From the NCBI GenBank assembly GCA_021790335.1, contig JAJYEE010000008.1, forward strand, positions 1 through 64,000: DNA of 64,000 bases, in the 5' to 3' direction. Source of the DNA: Pseudomonadota bacterium. Its GTDB lineage: Bacteria > Pseudomonadota > Gammaproteobacteria > Acidiferrobacterales > UBA6901. The translations under genes and the position numbers were made by a program. Each line of letters starts with the position of its first letter. Position 1 is the first letter of the stretch. Positions 9,399-17,647 of this stretch are shown one piece after another. The notes beneath the pieces were generated by a model, which was not told where the DNA came from, made no database searches, and worked only from the letters and a program-made list of their open reading frames with translations.

Positions 9399-10814
9399 TC
9401 AGAGATTTAAATCGTGGTAGTGATACCGTGTGCGGTCGTAAAGATCCGCGTCAGGCTGGATGGCTCGGGGTAGCGCGTCGCTGCACCCATTTGCGAGAGC
9501 TATCCCATGCTGAACTAAACGCAGTCTGGATCTGAGCCTGTTTCTTTCAGTTATTAGGGCCGTTCCAGAATCGAACCACTGTTGCTCCACCGTCTCTATG
9601 GCACCGAGAAGATTGCTTTCCTCTGATAAGCGCCAATCGCTTGGCTGCGACGCATAATACATGCTCACAGGAAAGTCCAAGGCGCACGCGGCAGGTGCAA
9701 ACATTGCGTAATCATTTTCGCGCTGTCCGTAGCCCCAGTTAGACCACACGTCATAGGCAGTGGCCCACATTAAGAGCTTCTGTTCGTTGTTGTCCGAATT
9801 AGCAAACGGAATGAGGATATTTGCCACTGGCGCTGCTGCTCTGTGTGAGTACCCAAGCGATAGCGCCTTAAAAAAGGCCGTCCAGTGCTCCTGGGTCAAC
9901 TGCCCGATTACGGCGGCCAAGGCCGCGTCCAAGGATGCATTATTGCCTGGCGACTTAAACAGTGCCTGCATCCAGGCGGACCAGTCCGCAGTAGACGTTT
10001 GCGCTACTTGAGCTAGCAGGGTCTGCAAAGTGTGCTGTGAGTGTGGCGGTGGGCTCGTTGTGCGTACTTGCCGACAATTTGCAACGCAAACGAACTTGAA
10101 AATAAGGCTATTGACTGTCAAAGCAAGCTCTATGGCGTGAGTCTCGAGCACAGCACAAATCATGAACGAAAAAAGAACATCATTTCGTTTAACAATTATG
10201 TCAGCAAGTACCGCTCGGTCGGCGCTATACATGAATGTTACCGCCGCCCAAAAATCGGATCGTGGGAAAAAATTCATGTGTGGGACCATGTGCGACAGCT
10301 GCTCTAGGTTGCCACTTTTCGCGTAGGATTCGATTTGCTGACGGATGGCAGGAAACCGTCGCTCATTGAACGCAGGGCCTGCGTCAGCGGTTTCAATGAC
10401 CTGTCGTAACCCCGAAATGAGCTGGCTGGACGTTACCTGTGCCGCGACACTAGAAAGTCCGGCAGATTTTGCGTCCAGAGCAGTTATCGCGCTGAGAAGG
10501 GCGCAAAGCTTGTTAAGCGAGTTCACTTCTTTCGAGTCCCAGTGGCGCAGAGTACTCAAAACTCCACGTACCCCGTCCTCCCATGCCATAGACTCAGCGC
10601 TATCTGGAGGCGTGCCTACCGAAATCATCATGCGCAGAAAAGGGAACTCATCGCTAGTGGCATGTCCTACAGCTTCGGTGTCAGCGGCACACGACGGTAA
10701 ATCTGTGCTGAGTTCAGTAAGAAGTTGGTTCAGCTTCACTGGGATGGTGGATGTGCCTGAACTCAGGGCGGCTTGAAAGCAGGCTTGTGCCAAGCTTATT
10801 GCTGTCGGGTTCAT
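9399..10814 (-). CDS. hypothetical mostly helical protein, downstream partner of the VPA1262-like gene
   Basis: 471 aa from ATG at 10814; ATGA overlap with the stop of the upstream gene. Confidence 0.65.
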   Translation of the reverse strand: MNPTAISLAQACFQAALSSGTSTIPVKLNQLLTELSTDLPSCAADTEAVGHATSDEFPFLRMMISVGTPPDSAESMAWEDGVRGVLSTLRHWDSKEVNSLNKLCALLSAITALDAKSAGLSSVAAQVTSSQLISGLRQVIETADAGPAFNERRFPAIRQQIESYAKSGNLEQLSHMVPHMNFFPRSDFWAAVTFMYSADRAVLADIIVKRNDVLFSFMICAVLETHAIELALTVNSLIFKFVCVANCRQVRTTSPPPHSQHTLQTLLAQVAQTSTADWSAWMQALFKSPGNNASLDAALAAVIGQLTQEHWTAFFKALSLGYSHRAAAPVANILIPFANSDNNEQKLLMWATAYDVWSNWGYGQRENDYAMFAPAACALDFPVSMYYASQPSDWRLSEESNLLGAIETVEQQWFDSGTALITERNRLRSRLRLVQHGIALANGCSDALPRAIQPDADLYDRTRYHYHDLNL

Positions 10815-12532
10815 GATGTGCTCCACACGAGATAGTCGCCACCATTCAGCTCATTCCAAAGGTCCAGAAACGCTAGTCGAATCAGTTCTCCATCGGCAAC
10901 CTTCTGGAGAATGTGGTGCTGCTGACCGACGCTGTTGACCGATGTTCCTAGGGACCATGCTGTCGCCGGCCCTGTTTCAGAAGGGAAAATTAAGAATCGG
11001 TCATGGAATGGCCAGCCTGCGGTTCCTTCGCGTATGCGGAACTGCAAGCGCAGGTCTTTGCAGTTGCCCTTCGAGTTCTTCAATATCTCACATTGTCTGT
11101 CTTTCCAAGTTTGCCTGGGAAGTGGTGCGGCTTTTGGTTTAAGCCCTATCCAGCTAGCAAAGAAACGACTGCGAAGCCATTCAATCGCCCTTTGGCAAAA
11201 GATGGTGGTCTTGGGATCGCCCCCTTTATGTTTTACCACCGGCGGTTCCGCTCCGGCCGTGAGTGCTCGCAGGTCAGCCCCTTTGTGGGGGCAGTAGAAG
11301 AGCGTAGCAAGAATGTCCCTGGCATCGAGATAAGGATCCCACAGCCAGGCCCCAACCTTGCCATGCATTTGAAGCAGGGTGCGAATATCCTTTAGCGCAT
11401 CCTGCATGCCTGAACCAGAGTTTCCTCCATATTGAACGAATTCCTTTCGCGTCCGGATGCTCTTTAAGCTATCCCTAAAAACTCTATTTTTTTGCCATGG
11501 CTCACGCGGATCATGGGTTGGAGTCCCAATAATATTGGGTTTCGGCGTTTCGATGAGCGGGACGGCAACGGACTGCAGTGTTCCATTTGACAATGGAAAC
11601 GAGAATTCGCGTGTACTGACGCTTTGCCCCACAACTTGGATGTTCATCGAGATAGCTGTGATGAATGCAGTTTGTGCAGAGGCTCCTAGTATCAATTTGT
11701 TCCCGTCGTCCCACAGCACGTATCGCGCGCCACCTGCCGGCGAGTGCAGCGGGATTGTTGCTGGCGAACCTGTGACATCCTCAGAACCATAACCTTCCAC
11801 CGTCCCGTCCGCATACTTCTCGCACGACACCCTTAATTGACGGGGCGTCGTGCCGCTGCGCCAGATCGGGTGGACGATGAAATCTCCGTTAGGTGAACCG
11901 GATACTCCAGTCGTCACAACAGTTACGGGCAGTTGGATGAGAACATTTCCGAGACGATCGGACAGACCATCAATGCCCATCTTTACGAACGCCATGACTT
12001 CTGCCGCCAATTTTGTGAGAAGCATCGGTTCTTGCAGAAGGAATTTAACATCCGTCTTCTGCGTGTCGAAAAGCTCAAGAACATGGGAGCCCACCCAGAA
12101 ATTATTTTTGAGAATACCATTCCACGGGTGCGCTTCTACTGCGTCAGATGGCACAAATTGCGGCGGTATCGGGGTTAGCGTGCCAACATTCAATGTCGAT
12201 TTGCCGGGCTTCCACTTACCAGTGTTGCTCAGGCCCTGAAGCGCTTGCACAACTTGCTGAGATGATATTCGATAGCGCGCAATACCAAATTTCCACCGGG
12301 TTCCAGGCAATTCAATCCGTTCCTTATTAAGGAAGGTCGGGTTGATAGTTTGACACGTTGGTGGGTCGCTCGGCTCAGCTACCAGCAAACTCATGAAGTT
12401 CGTTATTTGATTATGTCTATCCTTGGGGAAACCAAGTATTTCGGTTACTTCAAAGCTCTTATAGTTGCCGATAGCACCAGGGCTCAGTAATTTCTGCAGG
12501 TGGTTGATATGGTCGGAAATATCCCAAGGCAC
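10811..12532 (-). CDS. VPA1262-family-like protein with PLD-like C-terminal motif
   Basis: 573 aa; C-terminal GWPFHDRFLIFPSETGPATAWSLGTSVNSVGQQHHILQKVADGE resembles an HxK/R-type PLD fold. Confidence 0.5.
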   Translation of the reverse strand: MPWDISDHINHLQKLLSPGAIGNYKSFEVTEILGFPKDRHNQITNFMSLLVAEPSDPPTCQTINPTFLNKERIELPGTRWKFGIARYRISSQQVVQALQGLSNTGKWKPGKSTLNVGTLTPIPPQFVPSDAVEAHPWNGILKNNFWVGSHVLELFDTQKTDVKFLLQEPMLLTKLAAEVMAFVKMGIDGLSDRLGNVLIQLPVTVVTTGVSGSPNGDFIVHPIWRSGTTPRQLRVSCEKYADGTVEGYGSEDVTGSPATIPLHSPAGGARYVLWDDGNKLILGASAQTAFITAISMNIQVVGQSVSTREFSFPLSNGTLQSVAVPLIETPKPNIIGTPTHDPREPWQKNRVFRDSLKSIRTRKEFVQYGGNSGSGMQDALKDIRTLLQMHGKVGAWLWDPYLDARDILATLFYCPHKGADLRALTAGAEPPVVKHKGGDPKTTIFCQRAIEWLRSRFFASWIGLKPKAAPLPRQTWKDRQCEILKNSKGNCKDLRLQFRIREGTAGWPFHDRFLIFPSETGPATAWSLGTSVNSVGQQHHILQKVADGELIRLAFLDLWNELNGGDYLVWSTS

Positions 12533-13173
12533 TTCTGTTCCCCCCCTGTTTATGTGACTTCGGACGAGCTCATACTAGTCAATCTATCATGCGACGGCGT
12601 TTCGCGGGTTGTTAAATAGATTCGGCAACAGCACTGACCGCCACCGATGGGCGGAATGGGCGCAGGGTTCGTTGTACCTTTCGCGTGGAGCGGTGTCAGA
12701 TTGTCGATTAGTACCAAAGCCCGCTTGTGCGGGTCCGTGACCTCCGTCCTGAGTCGGGGTCCGTATCGAGTAAGAGATCTTGGCTTGCCTATCGGTCTGA
12801 ACCAGACGCTCAGCATTCTGACCTGGAAGGACCGCTCCTTTACCTACACCAGCCTTTTTTATGGGCCTAGCACCATTGACCGCTTTGACCGAATTGCACA
12901 CATACACTACCTGGCCGGTTTCGGTGGTGAAGTGGCCTTTGGAAAGGATCACGCCTGTTTTACTCTCTCGTCGCATGGGCTGCGCACGATTCTCGATGCA
13001 GGCCCCGCACCGTGGAAAGCATTTAGTGGGGTCGATTGCGAACTGCAGTGCGGTCGCAATCAAGTGCTGCAGGTGCCGGATTCTTGGACAATCCCGCCGA
13101 TGATCTTTTCATATTTGGGACGGCACAGCACCCCGGGGGAATCGGAGCACTGATCGGAACCGCAAGCTCCGCA

Positions 13174-13416
13174 CTACGACAACTCTTTCTCGAAATTCTT
13201 GATGAATTGCTCCATGCTGATCCCGATGGCCCTGCAGAATGCCCGCAGTTCCACAATATCCACTCGCCGCTCACCGCGTTCGCTTTTGCTGACGAACGCC
13301 TGAGTTGCGCCCAAGCGGGCCGCGAGCATTTCCTGCGTCAACCCTGCCTTTTCCCGGGCCTGTCGCAGGGACTTGATGAAGTGTGCATATTGGCGGGAGC
13401 TAATGGACTTGTGCAT
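13174..13416 (-). CDS. XRE-family HTH regulator
   Basis: MHKSISSRQYAHFIKSLRQAREKAGLTQEMLAARLGATQAFVSKSERGERRVDIVELRAFCRAIG. Confidence 0.85.
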   Translation of the reverse strand: MHKSISSRQYAHFIKSLRQAREKAGLTQEMLAARLGATQAFVSKSERGERRVDIVELRAFCRAIGISMEQFIKNFEKELS

Positions 13417-13465
13417 CCGGGCAGTTCTCTTGCGGACTGCACGGCAATCTATAGGCCCTTTCGGA

Positions 13466-13484
13466 ATAGTCCAAATTGGACTAT
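13466..13484. promoter_or_regulatory. perfect 9-bp inverted repeat, probable operator for divergent HTH genes
   Basis: ATAGTCCAA-A-TTGGACTAT, 10 bp upstream of ATG 13495, between divergent XRE genes. Confidence 0.65.
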
Positions 13485-13494
13485 TATCGGCGGC

Positions 13495-13749
13495 ATGATC
13501 GGAACGGATGCCGAATTGACCGAGACCGCGACGCTCACCCGCGAGCTGGGGCGGCGCATCCGCGTCCTGCGCGCCGAGCGCGGCTGGAGCCAGGAGGTGC
13601 TGGCGGAACTCGCCGGACTCCACCGCAACTACATCGGCCATGTCGAGCGGGCCGAGATCCATGTGAGCGTCGTACAGCTCGCCCGCATTGCCCGGGCATT
13701 CGGGCTTCGACCAGGGGTCCTCATTGACGGACCGTCGCCCTCGGGATGA
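13495..13749 (+). CDS. XRE-family HTH regulator
   Basis: ELGRRIRVLRAERGWSQEVLAELAGLHRNYIGHVERAEIHVSVVQLARIARAFGL. Confidence 0.85.
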   Translation: MIGTDAELTETATLTRELGRRIRVLRAERGWSQEVLAELAGLHRNYIGHVERAEIHVSVVQLARIARAFGLRPGVLIDGPSPSG

Positions 13750-13840
13750 ATCCATCCACCCTGGACGACTGGAGTGAGCTGCGATACAACAGGCTCGCTT
13801 GCGGAATCACCTTGGGCGATTGGCCGACAGGGGTCTTGGA

Positions 13841-14674
13841 TTACTCTGATTCCGGGTGACACTTGCCCGGAGTCCGGAGCGTCTGGCGTATCCGCGCGAG
13901 ATGCGCACTCGGGTCCGAAACACCGGGCGATGGGCGAGCAGCAATTTCTGACCCTGGCTTCGACATTGACCCGTTTTCCCGCGACTGCGCTACCCGTACC
14001 CCAACTTCCGGCGTGAACGTGCCACCTTGTGCGCGCGCAATGAGTGCCCGCAGGTAGCTCAGGGGCGATCCGCGGATGCGGTGGGTGGCGAGCCGTCCTG
14101 CGAGTTCATCCAGGATGTCTTGCGCGAGGGGTGACGGCAGTGCGGCGAGCTTTTCCCTGGCGAACCGGACTTCCCGAGGGGAAAGTGCTTTCGGGAAAAT
14201 CAATTCACCTCCACCACCTCTTTCGGTTCCTTGCTTCGCTGCAGCATCGTTTGCGGTCGATTCCATTGTCGGACGCCGTGGTAGTGGTGGTGTAGGTTCT
14301 TTTGGTGGTTCTATTACGATTAGGGTGACACCGGTGTCACCAGGTGGTGACACGGTGCCGGGAGGTGGTGACAGCATGCCAGGGGGTGGTGACATTTTGC
14401 CGGGAGGGGGGTCCAAGGCCAGTCGATAACCATTGCTGGTGGGCGAACCATCCGGCCGATGACGACGTTCTACGCGGAGGAAGCCCTGCGCCTTGAGCTG
14501 ATTCAGGATGCGCTGCACACTGCGGGCATCGAGACAGGTCTTCTTCGCCAGCGTAGAAATACTGGGCCAGCAGTAGCCGCCATCGTCACTGGCATCGGCC
14601 AGCGCCAGCAGCACGAACTTGATGGAGGGCTTCAAGGGGAGTCCCCAGGCCCAGTTCATGGCGGCGATGCTCAA
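13841..14674 (-). CDS. HTH-domain (HTH_36-like) replication-initiator-type protein
   Basis: MSIAAMNWAWGLPLKPSIKFVLLALADASDDGGYCWPSISTLAKKTCLDARSVQRILNQLKAQGFLRVERR. Confidence 0.65.
   Translation of the reverse strand: MSIAAMNWAWGLPLKPSIKFVLLALADASDDGGYCWPSISTLAKKTCLDARSVQRILNQLKAQGFLRVERRHRPDGSPTSNGYRLALDPPPGKMSPPPGMLSPPPGTVSPPGDTGVTLIVIEPPKEPTPPLPRRPTMESTANDAAAKQGTERGGGGELIFPKALSPREVRFAREKLAALPSPLAQDILDELAGRLATHRIRGSPLSYLRALIARAQGGTFTPEVGVRVAQSRENGSMSKPGSEIAARPSPGVSDPSAHLARIRQTLRTPGKCHPESE
14324..14405. repeat. three 21-bp iterons plus an 18-bp palindrome inside the HTH/replication gene
   Basis: GGTGGTGACANNNTGCCRGGR at 14343, 14364 and 14385; GGTGACACC/GGTGTCACC at 14324-14341. Confidence 0.75.
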
Positions 14675-15012
14675 TGGAATCCTGCCGATCGATCATTCCG
14701 TGATGACCTAATGCATTTTCTGAGAACAGATACTGCGTCCCTGCGTCCTACTTCCTGTAAAACTCCGCACCGCCTTGCTCCAGCTTTAAACCCGCACATC
14801 GGGACAATGCGCCCGCACCCCGCCGGCGTGGCGAGTCGGCGGACCGCAGACATCCGGAGGCTTGTGCTCGGTGCCGCCGGATGGGACCGACCATTCGTGA
14901 TGTCTACTGGCCGGTGACTTCTCATGACTGCTCCTTGTCCGTTGCGTTCCCGATGCTCTGGCATCCCCCCTGTTGTTCCCGAACACTGGATTGGGACAAG
15001 AGGGGGGAGTGG

Positions 15013-15041
15013 TTGACACAATAGGCACGTCTGGGTATGCT
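15013..15041 (+). promoter_or_regulatory. sigma70-type promoter (TTGACA-17-TATGCT)
   Basis: TTGACA 15013-15018, 17-nt spacer, TATGCT 15036-15041. Confidence 0.65.
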
Positions 15042-15048
15042 GTCAAGC

Positions 15049-15486
15049 ATGACTGAGAGATTCTCCTACCATGAACGCGTCGGTCACGTGCGATCGCACT
15101 TGGGGTTGTCACAGACCGTGATGGCGGAACGCGTGGGATTGTCCTTGCGCGCCTATCAGAACTACGAGCGCGGCGAGCGGGAGATTCCAGTCATCTTGGT
15201 GCAAGCACTCTATCAGGCGTTTCAGATCGACCCCGTGTGGCTGCTTACGGGGGAAGGATCGATGATCGCGGCCGCGGAAGCGCGCAAGTGCCTGGATCAA
15301 CCCCTGCTCGACCGGGTGGTCGCGGCGGTGGAGCAGTTCGAATCGGGATTGAAGAAACCACTGTCGGTGGAGCACAAGTCGAGACTGATCGGGCTCCTCT
15401 ATGAGAAATCCCAATTACTGACCGAAGTCGTCGGGCAACAATTGAGCACGGCCAAGATGCGGAGTCTCTTGAAACTCGTGGCCTAA
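15049..15486 (+). CDS. CI-like XRE repressor
   Basis: MTERFSYHERVGHVRSHLGLSQTVMAERVGLSLRAYQNYERGEREIPVILVQALYQAFQIDPVWLLTGEG. Confidence 0.8.
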   Translation: MTERFSYHERVGHVRSHLGLSQTVMAERVGLSLRAYQNYERGEREIPVILVQALYQAFQIDPVWLLTGEGSMIAAAEARKCLDQPLLDRVVAAVEQFESGLKKPLSVEHKSRLIGLLYEKSQLLTEVVGQQLSTAKMRSLLKLVA

Positions 15487-15514
15487 ACATTCCATTGCAA
15501 CAAGGAAAAAATCC

Positions 15515-16006
15515 GTGCCTCACGAACCATGGACGGTCGATCAGGAACTCTTGCGCCTCGGTGACTCGATCAAGGCGCAACAGAAACCAGATCCAGATAG
15601 CCACTGCGAATCCGGAACGACGGCAGACCACTCGCCAAGACAACAGATTCACGGCAGCCGGAATATCCAGGTGGGTGGAGACCTCACTCTACTCGGTGGC
15701 AGTCCGGTAGACCCCCATCATCCCGATGCGATCCGCTGCCCCCAGTGTCGGCATCTCACCTACCGGCGTTCCGACCGATGCACGGAGTGCCATTTCAATC
15801 TGAGTGGCTACCGCATCGAGCGGGCGAGACAGGAAAAGCGTCGCCGGCTCTCGACGGTCATCGCGGTATGCGGCATTCCCGGTCCGCTGCTCTTGCTGGT
15901 CGGGACCAAGTATGTTGCCGGGACGCTGGGGTTGTATTTGCTGTGGGTCGGAGGTGCACTGGTGGCGGCAGCTGCGTTGGCGACATCGCGCGGACAACGA
16001 ATTTGA
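15515..16006 (+). CDS. zinc-ribbon protein with C-terminal TM segments
   Basis: IRCPQCRHLTYRRSDRCTECHFNLSGY followed by two hydrophobic stretches. Confidence 0.6.
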   Translation: MPHEPWTVDQELLRLGDSIKAQQKPDPDSHCESGTTADHSPRQQIHGSRNIQVGGDLTLLGGSPVDPHHPDAIRCPQCRHLTYRRSDRCTECHFNLSGYRIERARQEKRRRLSTVIAVCGIPGPLLLLVGTKYVAGTLGLYLLWVGGALVAAAALATSRGQRI

Positions 16007-16031
16007 TCATGCAGCATGAAACCACCCCTGC

Positions 16032-16400
16032 GTGATCGACGACACGACCCTGGATCTTCACGAAGCGGCAGCCTTCCTCAAGCTGTCCGCCGAGGCTTTG
16101 CGCCGCAAGACAAAGTGCGGCGAGATCCCGGGCGTCAAAGTCGGCAAGCGCTGGTGTTTTTTGAAATCCGACCTTGTCGATTTTTTACGCTCGCGCTACG
16201 CTTGCCTTCGGCAAGCGTCGTCAAGTGGCATTAAGGAGGTTTCCTTATGTCACTATACCGACGTCAAACTGTCTGGTGGGTCCGATTCACCACGCCTGCC
16301 GGACAGCGAGTACGCCGCTCTACTGGGACTGCCGATAAAAAGCAGGCCCAGGAATTCCACGACCGCCTCAAAGCCGAACTCTGGAAGGTCCAGAAGCTAG
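16032..16400 (+). CDS. excisionase-like HTH protein (HTH_17 type)
   Basis: LDLHEAAAFLKLSAEALRRKTKCGEIPGVKVGKRWCFLKSDLVDFL; overlaps integrase in another frame. Confidence 0.7.
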   Translation: MIDDTTLDLHEAAAFLKLSAEALRRKTKCGEIPGVKVGKRWCFLKSDLVDFLRSRYACLRQASSSGIKEVSLCHYTDVKLSGGSDSPRLPDSEYAALLGLPIKSRPRNSTTASKPNSGRSRS

Positions 16401-17305
16401 GCGAGAGACCGAGACGGCAGTGGCAGGAAGCGGTGGTGCGCTGGATGAAGGAAAAGGCGCACAAAGCGAGCATCCAGGCCGACAAGATGCATTTCCGTTG
16501 GCTCGATCCGCACTTGCGGGGCATGGAGCTTTCTTCCATTAACCGCGATGTGATCGACCGCCTGACCGAGGCGAGACAAGCCGAAGGGGTCAGTAACGCG
16601 ACGGTGAACCGGCTGTTGCAGGTATTGCGGGCGCTGTTGCGCAAAGCTGAACGGGAATGGGAGTGGATCGAACGCGCGCCAGTGGTTCGTCTTCTGTCGG
16701 AGCCGAAGCGACGGGTGCGCTGGTTGACACGCGAAGAGGCAGACCGGCTGCTTGCGGAACTGCCGAAACACCTGGCACAGATGGCGCGGTTCAGCCTCGC
16801 CACGGGACTGCGACAACGTAATGTCGCAGACCTTCACTGGTCGCAAATGGATCTCAAGCGGCGTATCGCTTGGATTCATCCGGATCAGGCGAAGGCGAGG
16901 AAGGCGATCGCGGTGCCGCTCAACGGCGAAGCCGTACTGGTGTTGCATCGGCAAGCGGGGAAGCACCCGGACCACGTGTTCGTGTACCGGGGCAAACCGA
17001 TCAAGCAGGTCAACACCAAGGCATGGAAGGAGGCGCTCAAGCGTGCCGGTATCGCGGACTTTCGCTGGCATGACCTGCGGCACACCTGGGCCTCGTGGCA
17101 CACGCAGGCCGGCACACCCAGGGATGTGCTGCAGGAATTGGGTGGCTGGGAATCGGAGGCGATGGTACGCCGCTACGCGCACCTCTCCGCCGAGCACTTG
17201 GCGCCCTATGCCGAGAAGATTGACCCCTTAGGCGTGGTCCCGGGCACAAATTTGGCACAGTGCCAGAACAGTCAGGATGTGAAGGAGCTACAAGTCGTTG
17301 ATTAA
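16247..17305 (+). CDS. tyrosine-type site-specific integrase
   Basis: HDLRHTWASWHTQAGTPRDVLQELGGWESEAMVRRYAHLSAEHL contains the catalytic HxxR...Y region; adjacent to tRNA. Confidence 0.93.
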   Translation: MSLYRRQTVWWVRFTTPAGQRVRRSTGTADKKQAQEFHDRLKAELWKVQKLGERPRRQWQEAVVRWMKEKAHKASIQADKMHFRWLDPHLRGMELSSINRDVIDRLTEARQAEGVSNATVNRLLQVLRALLRKAEREWEWIERAPVVRLLSEPKRRVRWLTREEADRLLAELPKHLAQMARFSLATGLRQRNVADLHWSQMDLKRRIAWIHPDQAKARKAIAVPLNGEAVLVLHRQAGKHPDHVFVYRGKPIKQVNTKAWKEALKRAGIADFRWHDLRHTWASWHTQAGTPRDVLQELGGWESEAMVRRYAHLSAEHLAPYAEKIDPLGVVPGTNLAQCQNSQDVKELQVVD

Positions 17306-17306
17306 C

Positions 17307-17382
17307 TGGTGGGCCGTGCAAGATTCGAACTTGCGACCAACTGGTTAAAAGCCAGCTGCTCTACCGACTGAGCTAACGGCCC
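17307..17382 (-). tRNA. tRNA-Lys (anticodon TTT)
   Basis: GGGCCGTTAGCTCAGTCGGTAGAGCAGCTGGCTTTTAACCAGTTGGTCGCAAGTTCGAATCTTGCACGGCCCACCA on minus strand, encoded CCA. Confidence 0.95.
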
Positions 17383-17647
17383 GACGAATTTCCATCTACC
17401 TGTCACTGCCTGCTCCTACCATCCCGCCTCGAGCCAACCACACTCGCTTCCGCCGGGAGCAGGTCGAACACCGAGAATCGCCAGGTTGACGGACCTCGGT
17501 TCGGAGCCCGTCAGGTTGATACCCCACGCTTAGCCGGGAGCAGCAGGCGTCGAATTATCCGGGCACACCGTGGACCTGTCAAATCAGGCGACAGCGAGGA
17601 AGGACGTCCCGGACCGGGATAAGTCCCGGCCCGGGGACTGTTGAAAG

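Noticed and set aside
12587-13063. Several overlapping ORFs between the VPA1262-like gene and the XRE pair
   Set aside because: No recognisable family and no consistent start/RBS; could be a decayed remnant but not supportable.
14690-15021. Possible Cro-like small gene divergent from the CI-like repressor
   Set aside because: Minus-strand ORFs show no HTH pattern; left unannotated.
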